This document shows, in pieces, positions 7,728-15,780 of a stretch of DNA of 35,353 bases (the stretch's first letter is position 1; every line of letters begins with the position of its first letter). Source of the stretch: Deltaproteobacteria bacterium (GTDB taxonomy: Bacteria > Myxococcota_A > UBA9160 > SMWR01); NCBI GenBank assembly GCA_002729515.1, contig PBYF01000001.1:1-35353 (forward strand), read 5' to 3'. Both the position numbers and the translations under genes were made by a program. The notes under the pieces were generated by a model. That model worked only from the letters and a program-made list of their open reading frames with translations, had not been told where the DNA came from and did no database searches.

Positions 7728-8926
7728 AGGGCGCGGCGACCAGCGACCCGGTCTCGCGTCGAGCAACCGCCCTGCTGGACGCGGGTCTCCGGCCGTTCTT
7801 CCTGGCCGCCGGCTTCTACGCCGCCCTCGGGGTCGCCTGGTGGGTGGCGTTCTTGTGGGGGTGGCTCCCCCTCCCGACTTCCTGGCCCGCGGTCTGGTGG
7901 CATGGACACGAGATGGTCTTCGGCTTCGGTACAGCGGCCATCTCGGGCTTCCTGCTGACCGCCGTGCCCCAGTGGACCGGCACCCGCCCCGTCTCGGGCG
8001 CACCGCTGGGGCTGCTCTTCCTGCTGTGGGCGAGCGGGCGCATCGTGTTCCTCGCGGGATCGACGCCGCCGGCGGTCGCCCTCATCGACCTGGCCTACCT
8101 GCCCGTGCTCGCCGCCACGGTGACCGCACCCATGCTGCGAGGCGGCGGCCGGAAGAACTTCGTGTTTCCACTGTTGCTCACCGCGATGTGGATCGGAAAC
8201 CTGCTCTGCCACTTCAGCGCCGACGCATGGATCCAGGATCAGATGCGACGTGGACTGCACCTCGGCGTCTACGGGATGGTCGGCATGGTCGCGATCCTGG
8301 CGGGCCGCGTCGTTCCGGGCTTCACGAGCAACGCGCTCCGGCGCCGGGGCAAACCGGCAGTGATCCGAACCCCACAGCCCATCGAATGGGCCGCGAAGAT
8401 CTCGCTCCTGGTCACACTCGGAGCTGCGGTGCTCGGTGCCGATATCCGTTTCCAGGGAACGGCCGCGTTGCTCTCGGGCGCCCTCTTCGCGCTGCGAATG
8501 CGCGGCTGGCAGTCGCTCCAGACCGTGGGCGAGCCGATCGTCTGGATCCTGCACGCCGGCCACGGTTTCCTGACTCTCGCACTGCTCTGCAAGGGGATCA
8601 CCGACCTCACGGGCCTGCTACCCGCCACCGCCGCCTTCCACGCCTTTACGGCCGGCACCATCGGCACAATGGTGATCGGGATCATGACCCGCGCGAGCCT
8701 CGGACACACCGGTCGTCCACTCGTGGTGCGGCCCGCAATCAGCGTGGCCTACTGCCTCGTGCTCTTCGGCGCACTGGTGCGGATCTTCGGCGCGCCCTTC
8801 GCGCCCGAACTCTTCAGCGATCTGCTGCTGGTCGGCGGGGGCGCCTGGGCTGCAGGCTACGCGATCTTCACCTGGGTCTACCTGCCCATCCTGATCGCCC
8901 CGCGTGCGGACAGCCGACCGAGCTAG
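7724..8926 (+). CDS. nnrS: NnrS family heme/copper membrane protein
   Basis: A polytopic membrane protein of about 400 residues with about twelve hydrophobic segments. The conserved WWHGHEMVFGF motif near residue 57 and a later RVVPGFT loop are NnrS hallmarks. NnrS proteins bind heme and copper and protect against nitrosative stress by limiting iron-nitrosyl formation. The start is unclear. Homology begins around ALLDAGLRPFFL, yet there is no ATG, GTG or TTG between 7700 and the first helix. CTG at 7724, overlapping the TGA of the CaiB remnant, is the best candidate. The natural start may have been lost with the deletion upstream. A stem-loop region follows the stop. Confidence 0.85.
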   Translation: MKGAATSDPVSRRATALLDAGLRPFFLAAGFYAALGVAWWVAFLWGWLPLPTSWPAVWWHGHEMVFGFGTAAISGFLLTAVPQWTGTRPVSGAPLGLLFLLWASGRIVFLAGSTPPAVALIDLAYLPVLAATVTAPMLRGGGRKNFVFPLLLTAMWIGNLLCHFSADAWIQDQMRRGLHLGVYGMVGMVAILAGRVVPGFTSNALRRRGKPAVIRTPQPIEWAAKISLLVTLGAAVLGADIRFQGTAALLSGALFALRMRGWQSLQTVGEPIVWILHAGHGFLTLALLCKGITDLTGLLPATAAFHAFTAGTIGTMVIGIMTRASLGHTGRPLVVRPAISVAYCLVLFGALVRIFGAPFAPELFSDLLLVGGGAWAAGYAIFTWVYLPILIAPRADSRPS

Positions 8927-8987
8927 CTGGCGAATGCTCCGCGTTCGCCTGCGGCGCAAAGCCGACCCTCTCGAGTCGGCCAGCTAG
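8923..8987 (+). terminator. Branched stem-loop overlapping the nnrS stop
   Basis: The outer arms CTAGCTGGC (8923-8931) and GCCAGCTAG (8979-8987) pair perfectly over 9 bp. Alternative or inner stems are GGCGAA/TTCGCC (8929-8934 with 8944-8949) and GCCGAC/GTCGGC (8961-8966 with 8975-8980). The nnrS stop codon lies in the first arm. There is no T-tract. Termination or 3'-end protection is plausible. Confidence 0.45.
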
Positions 8988-9001
8988 CCCCGCGTGCTCA
9001 T

Positions 9002-9157
9002 CTATCCGACGCGATGCTCTTCGAGCGCCGAACGCGCTTCGACTGCCATTTCTCGCGGGATCTCCGCGGCACCGCGACGCTCCTTCACAAAGCCCACCCT
9101 TTGCCCGACTACCGCGGTCATCAGATCGGGACGACGCACATCGTTGGCGCCCCGCAT
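9002..9157 (-). CDS. Small hypothetical protein (51 aa)
   Basis: ATG at 9157 preceded by GAAAGGA with 10 bases between, stop TAG at 9002-9004. The product starts MRGANDVRRPDLMTAVVGQR and ends in a helix-prone, charged segment (REMAVEARSALEEHRVG). Composition looks coding and the ribosome site is good, but I recognise no family. It could also be the 3' end of a decayed larger gene. It lies in an otherwise empty 420-bp interval (8927-9344) in which I see no other gene. Confidence 0.4.
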   Translation of the reverse strand: MRGANDVRRPDLMTAVVGQRVGFVKERRGAAEIPREMAVEARSALEEHRVG

Positions 9158-9344
9158 TGGGATCTGATCCTTTCACATCGATCCTGAAGAGCATCTCGGC
9201 CCACGCCCGCGAGTTGGGGCGTAGGGACGTCAGCCTCAAGCTGCTGGTGGCGACGAGCGCCCGGATCCTGCCTCAGGTGATCACGGGCCGCACGGTGCGA
9301 CAGGGGAGTGCCGAAGGTCCCGGGACTCGGTGCTTGCGGCGTTT

Positions 9345-9716
9345 TCAGCCAGGCAGTTCACCCTGGAACTTCCGCGTGCCGAAGTAGTCGCGCCAGCCGC
9401 AGATCTTGCCACCCCGCACGTCGAAGGTCCCCATCACCGGAAACTCGACCCACTCCTTGCCGACCAGGTAGCGGTCCGTCCGCTCGGTGAGAACGATGCC
9501 CTCCGAGTTCTCGGCGATGTTGTGGAGCACCCAGTTGACCTCGGACGACATAGCGAGAAGCTCTCGCAGCCCCAGGAGCGCGTTGGGTCCGGCGGCCGGC
9601 GCGAAGGGGAGGTCGCCGGAGTCGCAGTCCTCGCAGAAGAAGTCCATTATCCGCCTGACGTCGTTCGCGTTGAAAGCCGAGACAAAGTCCTTCACGACAG
9701 TCCGGTTGTCGCTCAT
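9345..9716 (-). CDS. Limonene-1,2-epoxide hydrolase-like protein (SnoaL/NTF2 fold)
   Basis: A 123-residue single-domain protein. It retains the catalytic triad of limonene-1,2-epoxide hydrolase: R79-x-D81 in LTERTDRY and D110 in GWRDYF. In that enzyme the two Asp and one Arg activate water for direct attack on the epoxide. ATG at 9716 follows GGGAGTGA, and homology starts with VKDFVSAFNANDV. Longer upstream frames lack similarity. It lies downstream of a LuxR-type regulator gene on the same strand (158 bases). Substrates could be terpene or other epoxides, perhaps produced by the oxygenases encoded elsewhere in the window. Confidence 0.85.
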   Translation of the reverse strand: MSDNRTVVKDFVSAFNANDVRRIMDFFCEDCDSGDLPFAPAAGPNALLGLRELLAMSSEVNWVLHNIAENSEGIVLTERTDRYLVGKEWVEFPVMGTFDVRGGKICGWRDYFGTRKFQGELPG

Positions 9717-9874
9717 GCCGTCACTCCCGGATTCAGCACGTGCCAACTGTTTTACAGTTCGGAGGGCCACCGTGACGGCTCTCACCCAACACCCGGCGGG
9801 TCGATAGCCCGATGAGGACGTTCTCGGGGACGACGACTCCGCGCTTCTGGAGCTCGCGGGCACTGTGGCCCGGA

Positions 9875-10396
9875 TCAGCCGACATTGTCGAGATAGCCTA
9901 GACGGAATCCCAGGGCGACGAGGGCTGCGCGTGTGCTGACGCCGAACTTGTCGCGCATCTTCTCGACGTGAGTGCGGACCGTGGACTCTCGGATCTCGAG
10001 CCTCTCGGCCATCGACGAAGTGATCTCCCCGGCAGCGAGCAACTCCAGTATTTCCTGCTCGCGGGCCGTCAGGACCTCCCATTTCTTCGGCTGCTGCTCA
10101 CCTTCGGCGCGCAGCGTGCAGACTGCGAGTTCATCTACCGGGATGCAGGTGAGGTGGTGGCGTCGTCCGGCAAGCTTGATGTCGGTGTGCTGGGTCTGGT
10201 TCGGTCCCCGGGTGATCACCCAGTTCACGCAGCCCTGCCCACAGGGCAGGGCTTCAGCATTCCCGAGGCCCCCCACTACCTCCCAGCACGGCTTGCCGGT
10301 GCCCTCCCCCATCAGGCGCCGCGCTGGCGTGTTCTGCGAAACCACGGTCCCGTCTCTAGTCGCAACGACGACTGCAGGTACCGTCTCGAGATCCAT
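9875..10396 (-). CDS. PAS-like sensor with C-terminal LuxR HTH
   Basis: A 173-residue regulator from ATG 10396, preceded by GGAGAAG. An in-frame ATG at 10483 lacks a comparable site. Residues 1-100 form a PAS-like domain (VPAVVVATRDGTVVSQNTPA) with three Cys in GKPCWEVVGG and LPCGQGCVNW, which could bind metal or respond to redox. Residues about 110-170 are a LuxR helix-turn-helix (LTAREQEILELLAAGEITSS then RESTVRTHVEKMRDKFGVST). There is no receiver domain. It is encoded immediately upstream of the epoxide hydrolase, which it may control. The ligand is unknown. Confidence 0.85.
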   Translation of the reverse strand: MDLETVPAVVVATRDGTVVSQNTPARRLMGEGTGKPCWEVVGGLGNAEALPCGQGCVNWVITRGPNQTQHTDIKLAGRRHHLTCIPVDELAVCTLRAEGEQQPKKWEVLTAREQEILELLAAGEITSSMAERLEIRESTVRTHVEKMRDKFGVSTRAALVALGFRLGYLDNVG

Positions 10397-10702
10397 GAAC
10401 TTCTCCGGGCGGGGGCGCACGGCTCTTCTTCTAAGCTGGCTTGATTCCCGGGCAGCCCCCTCTGACCTCGTCATACGCCCCATGACGCTGATCAGATCTT
10501 TCTATCGGGTCATGCTACGGGACGCTGGTGAAGATGAAATGAACAAATAGGCACACGCGCTGGCTCGCCACTCCTTTGCTTTCGCCCTGCGCTGCGCTCC
10601 TCGGGCCACTGCGGCGTCGCGGGACACCTCATCCCAGACGGACACCGTAACGAGGCGAAGAGTCCGCCCTCCTGGGCCGTTTGCCGAGGGCACCCTCGGT
10701 TT
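10397..10702. other. Intergenic stretch upstream of LuxR regulator
   Basis: No assigned gene. The minus strand reads a 63-codon frame (10502-10693) of ambiguous, Arg/Ala/Ser-rich composition that I do not accept as a gene. The sequence becomes AT-richer around 10490-10550, where the promoter of the regulator may lie. Confidence 0.35.
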
Positions 10703-10800
10703 CCAAGCGCAGGAAGTTCAAGCTGCGTGTTCCCTGGGTCCGAGTAATAGACATTCTGCTCCAATAGAGACGAGGCGATGGGACCAGGCCCCAGTACGGG
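10703..10800 (-). repeat. Dispersed intergenic element, copy C (minus orientation)
   Basis: Read on the minus strand, it starts CCCGTACTGGGGCCTGGTCC at 10800. It then has block 2 (GAGCAGAATGTCTATTACTC), block 3 (TCGGACCCAGGGAACACGCA) and block 4 (GCTTGAACTTCCTGCGCTTG). It lies between the LuxR gene and a small plus-strand gene. Confidence 0.9.
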
Positions 10801-10888
10801 TTGCATTGCAATCCTGACTGGTTATATAAGTCCATCCCACTTCGACTCCCCGAGCAATGAAGCCACAAACCAAGAAGGGCAGAACTCA

Positions 10889-11056
10889 ATGAACGTCGAC
10901 CAACATCTAAAAGTAGCCAAGTGGCACATCGAACAGGCCCGATTGCACTCAACCCAAGACGGCTACAGCTGCGGCTGCCCCCTCAACGACCACGACAAGA
11001 AGGCGATCGAAGCGGTCGAGTCAGACAATGTTCACGAAGAGAAGGACGACCATTAG
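10889..11056 (+). CDS. Small hypothetical protein (55 aa), AT-richer
   Basis: ATG at 10889 preceded by AGAAGGG, stop TAG at 11054-11056. The product is hydrophilic with an acidic, His-containing C-terminus. It has a central Cys pair in GYSCGCPLNDHDKKA and no signal peptide. The base composition (about 50% GC) is clearly lower than in surrounding genes, and a TATATAA-like stretch upstream (about 10822-10829) could be a promoter. I recognise no family. The Cys-x-Cys-Pro plus Asp-His-Asp could bind metal, which is speculation. It converges on the methyltransferase. Confidence 0.6.
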   Translation: MNVDQHLKVAKWHIEQARLHSTQDGYSCGCPLNDHDKKAIEAVESDNVHEEKDDH

Positions 11057-11085
11057 ATCGTCCTCCTGCCCACCTATTTCAGCAG

Positions 11086-11688
11086 CTACAAACGAATCAT
11101 CTGCGCAAAGAGCGCCCTCGGCCATTCTTCGAAGTTGCATTGAAACACCGTTTCATCGATTGACTGCACCTCGAACATCGGCTCAAAGTGGGTGTGCAGT
11201 TCGTCTGGTCGCAAGCGCCGGGGCCCCTTGTCGCCCGGTTCTTTATGGCTGAAACACTTGAGCAGCAAGACACCACCCGGCTCCACGATTCTGGACAGCG
11301 TCTCGAGATAACCCTCTCGCTGTTCCAATTCGATAGCGTGGAAACAGCCCCGATCCATCACCAATTTGAATGGACCGACCAACCGGCTGTCCACCAGGTC
11401 GTCTTCCAAGAACGTCACCGCAACCCCGTGGGAGTTCGCCCGGTCCTTCGCCCGCTTGATGGCGGTGGCCGAGATATCTGAACCGGTCACTTCGAATCCG
11501 AGCTTTGCCAACTCGATCGCCTGGGTTCCCGGCCCGGTGCCCAGGTCGAGGGCCTTGCCACGACGCAACCCCCGCGCCTCCAGTGCATGTAAGACGTCCG
11601 GGTCAAGAGGAGCGTAAAACCACGGCAATTCCTCACTCTCCTCTGCCCGGTACTGTTCCTCCCAGTCTTTGTATCCCCGCACCGCCAT
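11086..11688 (-). CDS. Class I SAM-dependent methyltransferase
   Basis: A 200-residue Rossmann methyltransferase. Motif I is ALDLGTGPGTQAIELAKLGF (residues about 45-64) and motif II VTGSDIS follows. A TehB/thiopurine-methyltransferase-like motif, VMDRGCFHAI (about 107-116), and a conserved strand, GGVLLLKCFS, come later. The DRGCFHAI text points to the TPMT/TehB branch, which methylates thiols, selenium or tellurium compounds and halides. ATG at 11688 follows GGGAGGG at good spacing. It is 168 bases downstream of an EamA transporter on the same strand, so co-transcription is possible. Confidence 0.85.
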   Translation of the reverse strand: MAVRGYKDWEEQYRAEESEELPWFYAPLDPDVLHALEARGLRRGKALDLGTGPGTQAIELAKLGFEVTGSDISATAIKRAKDRANSHGVAVTFLEDDLVDSRLVGPFKLVMDRGCFHAIELEQREGYLETLSRIVEPGGVLLLKCFSHKEPGDKGPRRLRPDELHTHFEPMFEVQSIDETVFQCNFEEWPRALFAQMIRL

Positions 11689-11856
11689 GATCCCTCCCTG
11701 CAATACGCCCTCTTCGGCCCCGCTCACATTCCATAGCGGCCCCCATACGGGGCTCACCGCCGCATCGCTGGAGCCCGAGCTATTGGCACGCGCCCGCGCG
11801 GGTGCCGAACGCCACCGCGTGGCACCCGAGGGTACGGTATTGCCGCCCGCCATCGC

Positions 11857-12780
11857 CTAACGTCCCCAACGAACTGCGAGTGCCGCCAGCAGTGAGCCCG
11901 CCACCACGAATAGCGCACCCGTCCAGCTGCGTGCCGAGAGCTGCTGGGCCGGGACGAGTTCGGGCCACTGCGCGGCGAGCAGCGCCGAGAGCGCGAGCGT
12001 CACCAGCGGCACCAGCGCAAGCACGGCACCCACCCGCGACGCTTCCCAGTGCTCGAGCGCCTCGGCGAAGGCCCCGTAGCCCACGATGGTGTTGGCGGAG
12101 CAGAAGGCCAGCAGCCACCAGCCCACTCCGTCGAGTCGCGCGAGGCTGCCGACGTCGGCAAACGGCGTGAAGGCGAGCGCGCAGCCGGTGTAGATGCACA
12201 GCATGATGTGCGCGGAGCCCCAATAATGGAGCAGCTGCTTCTGCGCGAGCCCGTAGATCACCCAGGTGAGCGCCGCGAACACGATCAGCGCCTGGCCCAC
12301 CAGCAGCGTCGGCTTGGCGCTCGCAGCGTCGCGGCCGCTGACGAAGAGCAGCAGCCCACCGATCAGCACCACGAGGCCTGTCCACTGCAGGCGCGTGAAG
12401 GGCTCGCGAAAGACCAGCACACCGGCAGCGGAGAGCAGCACGGGGGCCAGCTGAATCACCACCTGGGCGTCGGCCGCACTCGTCTGCCCCAACCCGATGA
12501 TGTACGCGCCGTAGTTGAGGGCGAGGAAGAGCGTGGCCACCAGCAGCAGACCGCCCCGGCCGCGGTCGAGGCTCCGGATCGGCGGCAGGTTGCGCTGCAC
12601 CGCGAGCACGGCGAAGAGAACCAGCGTCGAGCCGACGAAGCGCGCCCAGGTGACGGTCAGCGCATCGAGGTCGAAGAGGATGGCCTCGAGCCCGATGGGC
12701 AGGAGCCCCCAGAGCAGCATCGTCGTCGACGCGAGTGCCGCGCCGAGGCCGCGTCGGCCGCTGGTCCGGTGCAGTGCCAT
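11857..12780 (-). CDS. EamA/DMT family transporter (10 TM)
   Basis: A 307-residue protein with ten predicted helices in two EamA repeats (about 12-140 and 155-300). It is typical of the drug/metabolite transporter superfamily (YdcZ/RhaT-like exporters). Signature text includes ALNYGAYIIGLGQTSAADAQ in the first repeat and ANTIVGYGAFAEALEHWEAS in the second. The ribosome site before ATG 12780 is weak. Its substrate cannot be told; amino acids or small metabolites are usual. It lies upstream of the methyltransferase on the same strand. Confidence 0.9.
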   Translation of the reverse strand: MALHRTSGRRGLGAALASTTMLLWGLLPIGLEAILFDLDALTVTWARFVGSTLVLFAVLAVQRNLPPIRSLDRGRGGLLLVATLFLALNYGAYIIGLGQTSAADAQVVIQLAPVLLSAAGVLVFREPFTRLQWTGLVVLIGGLLLFVSGRDAASAKPTLLVGQALIVFAALTWVIYGLAQKQLLHYWGSAHIMLCIYTGCALAFTPFADVGSLARLDGVGWWLLAFCSANTIVGYGAFAEALEHWEASRVGAVLALVPLVTLALSALLAAQWPELVPAQQLSARSWTGALFVVAGSLLAALAVRWGR

Positions 12781-13212
12781 GGGACCCTGGTGTAGCGCGC
12801 CAGTCGGAGAGGCCGATGCGCTCGAACAGCCTGGGCATCGCAGAGGTCAGCCAGCCCCCAAGTGCTGCTGATACAGGGCCGGCAACTGGCCTGCGACCAC
12901 AAGAGGAGCAGCCGCTCTCCAGCAGTCACACCAGATCGACAGTGTGAACGGCCGGAAGGGCCAACGCGTCCACGATCGGGTGTCTCCGCCCCGTCCCTTC
13001 AACTGCCACCCAACCGGCAGCGTCAGGCAGGGGTAGCATGCTGAGTTGTCTACACCCGCAGCTGACGTTGGCCGCCCGCGCTGCTGTGCATCGAGCGATC
13101 GAACCTCCGACACACCAGGCCTCTCACAGGCACGAGAGATCGCCCGCTCCAGTCCAGTTTCGAGCGCTACATTTTGCCTGGACGTGTGCACGATCAACCC
13201 GGAGGAAACGAC
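12781..13212. other. 430-bp divergent gap between EamA transporter and RidA
   Basis: No gene that I can support. Several overlapping frames are open but have no coding character. The right end holds GGAGG for ridA, and locally AT-richer DNA at 13160-13180 is a possible promoter position. Confidence 0.4.
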
Positions 13213-13620
13213 ATGAAGACCGAACGCCTCAACCCCGATGGCCTCTTTTCCATGGACGCCTTCACCCAGATTGTCACAGCAGAAAACGTGGGAACGATCG
13301 CGCATATTGCCGGACAGGGTGCCTTCGACACGGAGTTCAACCTGGTGGGCCCCGGGGATCTCCACGCTCAGACGGTTCAGGCGTTTCGGAACCTCAGGAC
13401 GGCAGTGGAATCGCTGGGTGGTCGCGTCGAGGATATCGTGAGCACGACCATGTACGTCGTGGAAATCTCGCCAGAAAAGGTAGCCATCTTCGGACGAGCC
13501 ATGGCCGAAGCGCTCGACGGCAAGCCCTTCCCCCCCAATGCGTCCAGCATGATCGGCGTCCAGGGGCTGGCAGCTGAGGGGATGTTGGTAGAGATCAGCG
13601 CAGTAGCTGTGCTCGAGTAG
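13213..13620 (+). CDS. RidA/YjgF/UK114 family protein
   Basis: A 135-residue RidA-family protein. Members deaminate reactive enamine/imine intermediates or act as related hydrolases. Family blocks are visible: IAHIAGQGAFD, the amphipathic helix QTVQAFRNLRTAVESLGGRV, STTMYVVEISPE, and a C-terminal GVQGLAAEGMLVEISAVAVL. The catalytic Arg of true RidA (before VP.A.S) is replaced: the matching segment reads PFPPNASSMIGV. Imine deaminase activity is therefore doubtful. ATG at 13213 follows GGAGGAAA. A MOSC protein follows after 38 bases, so the two are probably one operon. Confidence 0.88.
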   Translation: MKTERLNPDGLFSMDAFTQIVTAENVGTIAHIAGQGAFDTEFNLVGPGDLHAQTVQAFRNLRTAVESLGGRVEDIVSTTMYVVEISPEKVAIFGRAMAEALDGKPFPPNASSMIGVQGLAAEGMLVEISAVAVLE

Positions 13621-13658
13621 GCACTTCGACGAGCAGGCACGCAGCAGGTGGAGGGCGT

Positions 13659-14528
13659 ATGACAAGAGTGGGGACTGTCGCCCAGATCTTCCGCTACCCG
13701 GTAAAGAGCATGCTAGGTGAGCAGCTCGATGCAACGGCGCTGGGACAGGACGGGATCCCCGGCGATCGCGCATGGGGCGTGCGTGACGAGGCGCGGGGGG
13801 ACTTCTTCGTCGGCAAGAGAAGCGCCGCCCTGATGAGCTGCAGCGCCTGGTACGCCGCCGACAGTGACGGCGATCTCGTACCGCAGATCCGACTCCCGAA
13901 TGGAGAGACCTTCCGGGCCAACGCCACGGGAGCCGCCGAACGAGTGGCACAAGTCATCGGACGCGACGTGACCCTCTGGCCCGTAGTGCCCGAAGCGCGC
14001 CAGGCCAGGCCCCGAGATGGGCTCTCTCTGGCCGATGAGATGCAGGATCTCATGGCGAGGGAAGAGGGCGAACCCTTACCCGATTTTTCGAACCCGCCCC
14101 CTGAGCTCCTCGAGATCTACGCCCGAAACGGACCGTTCTTCGATGCCTTTCCGTTGTTGCTGTTGACTCGACGCTCGCTGGAATCGCTCGCCCAGGCGGC
14201 ACCTGGTGTCGAGATGGATGTCCGACGCTTTCGCCCGAACCTCCTGATCGAGGGCGAATCCGAAGGGGAGACCGCCTGTACGGATTTGGGCTCCTTCCCC
14301 GAGCAGGATTGGATCGGCCGCCGGGTCCAGATCGGAAGCGCGGTGCTTTCGATCCACTCTTCCTGCATCCGGTGCGTCATGACGACACACGGATTCGCCC
14401 AGGTTCCAAAGGACGCGCGAGTCATGAGAACGCTGGTGCGGGAGGCGGCTGGGAATCTGGGCGTCTACGCCATCGTGGACCAGCCCGGAGAAGTTGGCCG
14501 AGGGGACCGGGTGACCCTCCTCGAATGA
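13659..14528 (+). CDS. MOSC domain protein (YcbX/mARC-like)
   Basis: A 289-residue protein with an N-terminal MOSC beta-barrel domain (RYPVKSMLGEQLDATALG, residues 11-28, then GDRAWGVRDE). A C-terminal MOSC domain carries the conserved molybdenum-ligand cysteine in HSSCIRCVMTTHG (about residues 229-241). The pattern matches YcbX and the eukaryotic mARC proteins, which reduce N-hydroxylated compounds using molybdenum cofactor. No ferredoxin domain is fused, unlike E. coli YcbX. ATG at 13659 follows GGTGGAGGG. It is in an operon with the RidA-family gene, and both could deal with reactive nitrogen compounds (inference). Confidence 0.87.
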   Translation: MTRVGTVAQIFRYPVKSMLGEQLDATALGQDGIPGDRAWGVRDEARGDFFVGKRSAALMSCSAWYAADSDGDLVPQIRLPNGETFRANATGAAERVAQVIGRDVTLWPVVPEARQARPRDGLSLADEMQDLMAREEGEPLPDFSNPPPELLEIYARNGPFFDAFPLLLLTRRSLESLAQAAPGVEMDVRRFRPNLLIEGESEGETACTDLGSFPEQDWIGRRVQIGSAVLSIHSSCIRCVMTTHGFAQVPKDARVMRTLVREAAGNLGVYAIVDQPGEVGRGDRVTLLE

Positions 14529-14640
14529 GGCAGCGACAATTCAAGCAGCACGCGGGAACTGCCTATAACTCCGGGTAGGCCCTTTGCCAGCAGTACGGTG
14601 GCTCCGACCGGGGGCAACTCGAAGGAAACCGCCTCTCCGG

Positions 14641-14702
14641 TGAGCACAAGAAGTTCAAGCTGCGTTTCCCCTGGGTCCGAGTAGTAGACATTCTACGCCA
14701 GC
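14641..14702 (-). repeat. Dispersed intergenic element, copy D (minus orientation, blocks 2-4)
   Basis: On the minus strand: AGAATGTCTACTACTCGGAC, then CCAGGGGAAACGCA, then GCTTGAACTTCTTGTGCTCA. Block 1 is missing. It lies in the 316-bp gap (14529-14844) between the MOSC and cyclophilin genes. I see no gene in that gap. Confidence 0.85.
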
Positions 14703-14844
14703 GAGACACTCGAGCAGACGCCTGCGAGTGCGAGGGGCGACCCGGGGCGTGCCGAGCACCACCGTTCCGGGATCGCGAAGGCCAGCGGTTCTTCCTACGC
14801 TCAGCGTGCGCTACGATGCGCGACCTTGAACGAAAGGAATTGGG

Positions 14845-15597
14845 ATGCACCTTCGCCAGATCCTACCGTCCGGCCTGCTGCTGGTTTCTCTCGCTGCGTG
14901 CGGGGGAGACGGATCCAGCCCGGCAGAAGTCGAGGCGCCTTCCAAGGCGGCCGCACCGCCTCCGGAGGCCCCGGCTCCCGTTGCTCCCCCCGTCAAATCC
15001 ATCGCTGAAAAGCGGGCCGCCTACCACGCCGGAATGCTCGACCCCGCCCAGGCGACCGAGCAGGCTCCCGAGACCTTCACGGTCAAGTTCGAGACGACGA
15101 AGGGCGACATGCTCATCGACGTCACCCGGGCCTGGGCACCCACCGGCGCAGATCGCTTCTACAACCTGGTCAACATCGGCTTCTTCGACGACGTCGCGCT
15201 GTTCCGGGTCATCAAGGGGTTCATGGCCCAGTTCGGGATCAACGGCGACCCGGAGGTCAGTGCCGCCTGGAAGGCCGCGGTGATCGAAGACGACCCGGTC
15301 AAAGAGTCCAACGAGGCCGGGTATGTGACCTTCGCCAGGTCGGGGCCGAACAGCCGCACCACCCAGATCTTCGTGAATTTCGTGGACAATTCGCGACTGG
15401 ATAAGAACGGCTTCGCGCCCTTCGGCAAGTTGCGGGACATGAAGGCCCTCGAGTCGATCTACTGGGGCTACGGCGAAAGCGCGCCGCGGGGCAAGGGGCC
15501 GAACCAGAGCCTGCTCCAGAGCAAGGGGAATGCCTACCTCGCGGAGGAGTTCCCGAAGCTCGATTATGTCAAGAAGGCGACGATCGTCTCGGAGTAG
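14845..15597 (+). CDS. Peptidyl-prolyl isomerase (cyclophilin) lipoprotein
   Basis: 250 residues. A lipoprotein signal peptide (hydrophobic LPSGLLLVSLAAC, lipobox LAAC, Cys near 19) is followed by an Ala/Pro-rich linker to about residue 55. A cyclophilin domain (about 75-250) has TTKGDMLIDV, DRFYNLVNIGFFDD and LFRVIKGFMAQFG, the conserved RVI-GFMAQFG core. The residues after it (GINGDPEVSAAWKAAVIEDD) and the SRTTQIFVN strand also fit the family. It should act in the periplasm as a membrane-anchored prolyl isomerase. The ATG follows AAAGGAA. Copies D and E of the dispersed element flank it in the same orientation. Confidence 0.93.
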   Translation: MHLRQILPSGLLLVSLAACGGDGSSPAEVEAPSKAAAPPPEAPAPVAPPVKSIAEKRAAYHAGMLDPAQATEQAPETFTVKFETTKGDMLIDVTRAWAPTGADRFYNLVNIGFFDDVALFRVIKGFMAQFGINGDPEVSAAWKAAVIEDDPVKESNEAGYVTFARSGPNSRTTQIFVNFVDNSRLDKNGFAPFGKLRDMKALESIYWGYGESAPRGKGPNQSLLQSKGNAYLAEEFPKLDYVKKATIVSE

Positions 15598-15610
15598 GCG
15601 GGGCCGCTGT

Positions 15611-15700
15611 GAGCAGCAGTTCGAGCTGCATTTTCTTCGGGTCCGAATAGGAGACATTCTGTCCAATCGAGGCGGGCGAGGGGATCAGGCCCCCGCACGG
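15611..15700 (-). repeat. Dispersed intergenic element, copy E (full, minus orientation)
   Basis: The minus strand reads CCCGTGCGGGGGCCTGATCC from 15700, then CCTCGCCCGCCTCGA. It continues with TTGGACAGAATGTCTCCTAT, TCGGACCCGAAGAAAATGCA and a diverged block 4. It starts only 13 bases after the cyclophilin stop. Its block-1 half (15663-15692) forms an inverted repeat with copy F across the next gene. Confidence 0.88.
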
Positions 15701-15721
15701 GAAAGCGCGGCTTGAACTTCC
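15699..15721 (+). repeat. Partial plus-strand copy of the element abutting copy E
   Basis: The end of block 3 plus the start of block 4 (GGGAAAGCGCGG then CTTGAACTTCC) in the opposite orientation to copy E, directly adjoining it. This gives a back-to-back composite in front of the glycine-zipper lipoprotein gene. Confidence 0.6.
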
Positions 15722-15780
15722 CAACTGCCACTGCGAACCTACCGACTCACACGTTCAACCCGCACGCAAGGAGGCTTCCG

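Noticed and set aside
9158-9344. Plus-strand coding fragment (ARELGRRDVSLKLLVATSAR text)
   Set aside because: No start, no stop context and no recognised family; GC-rich DNA often gives such frames by chance.
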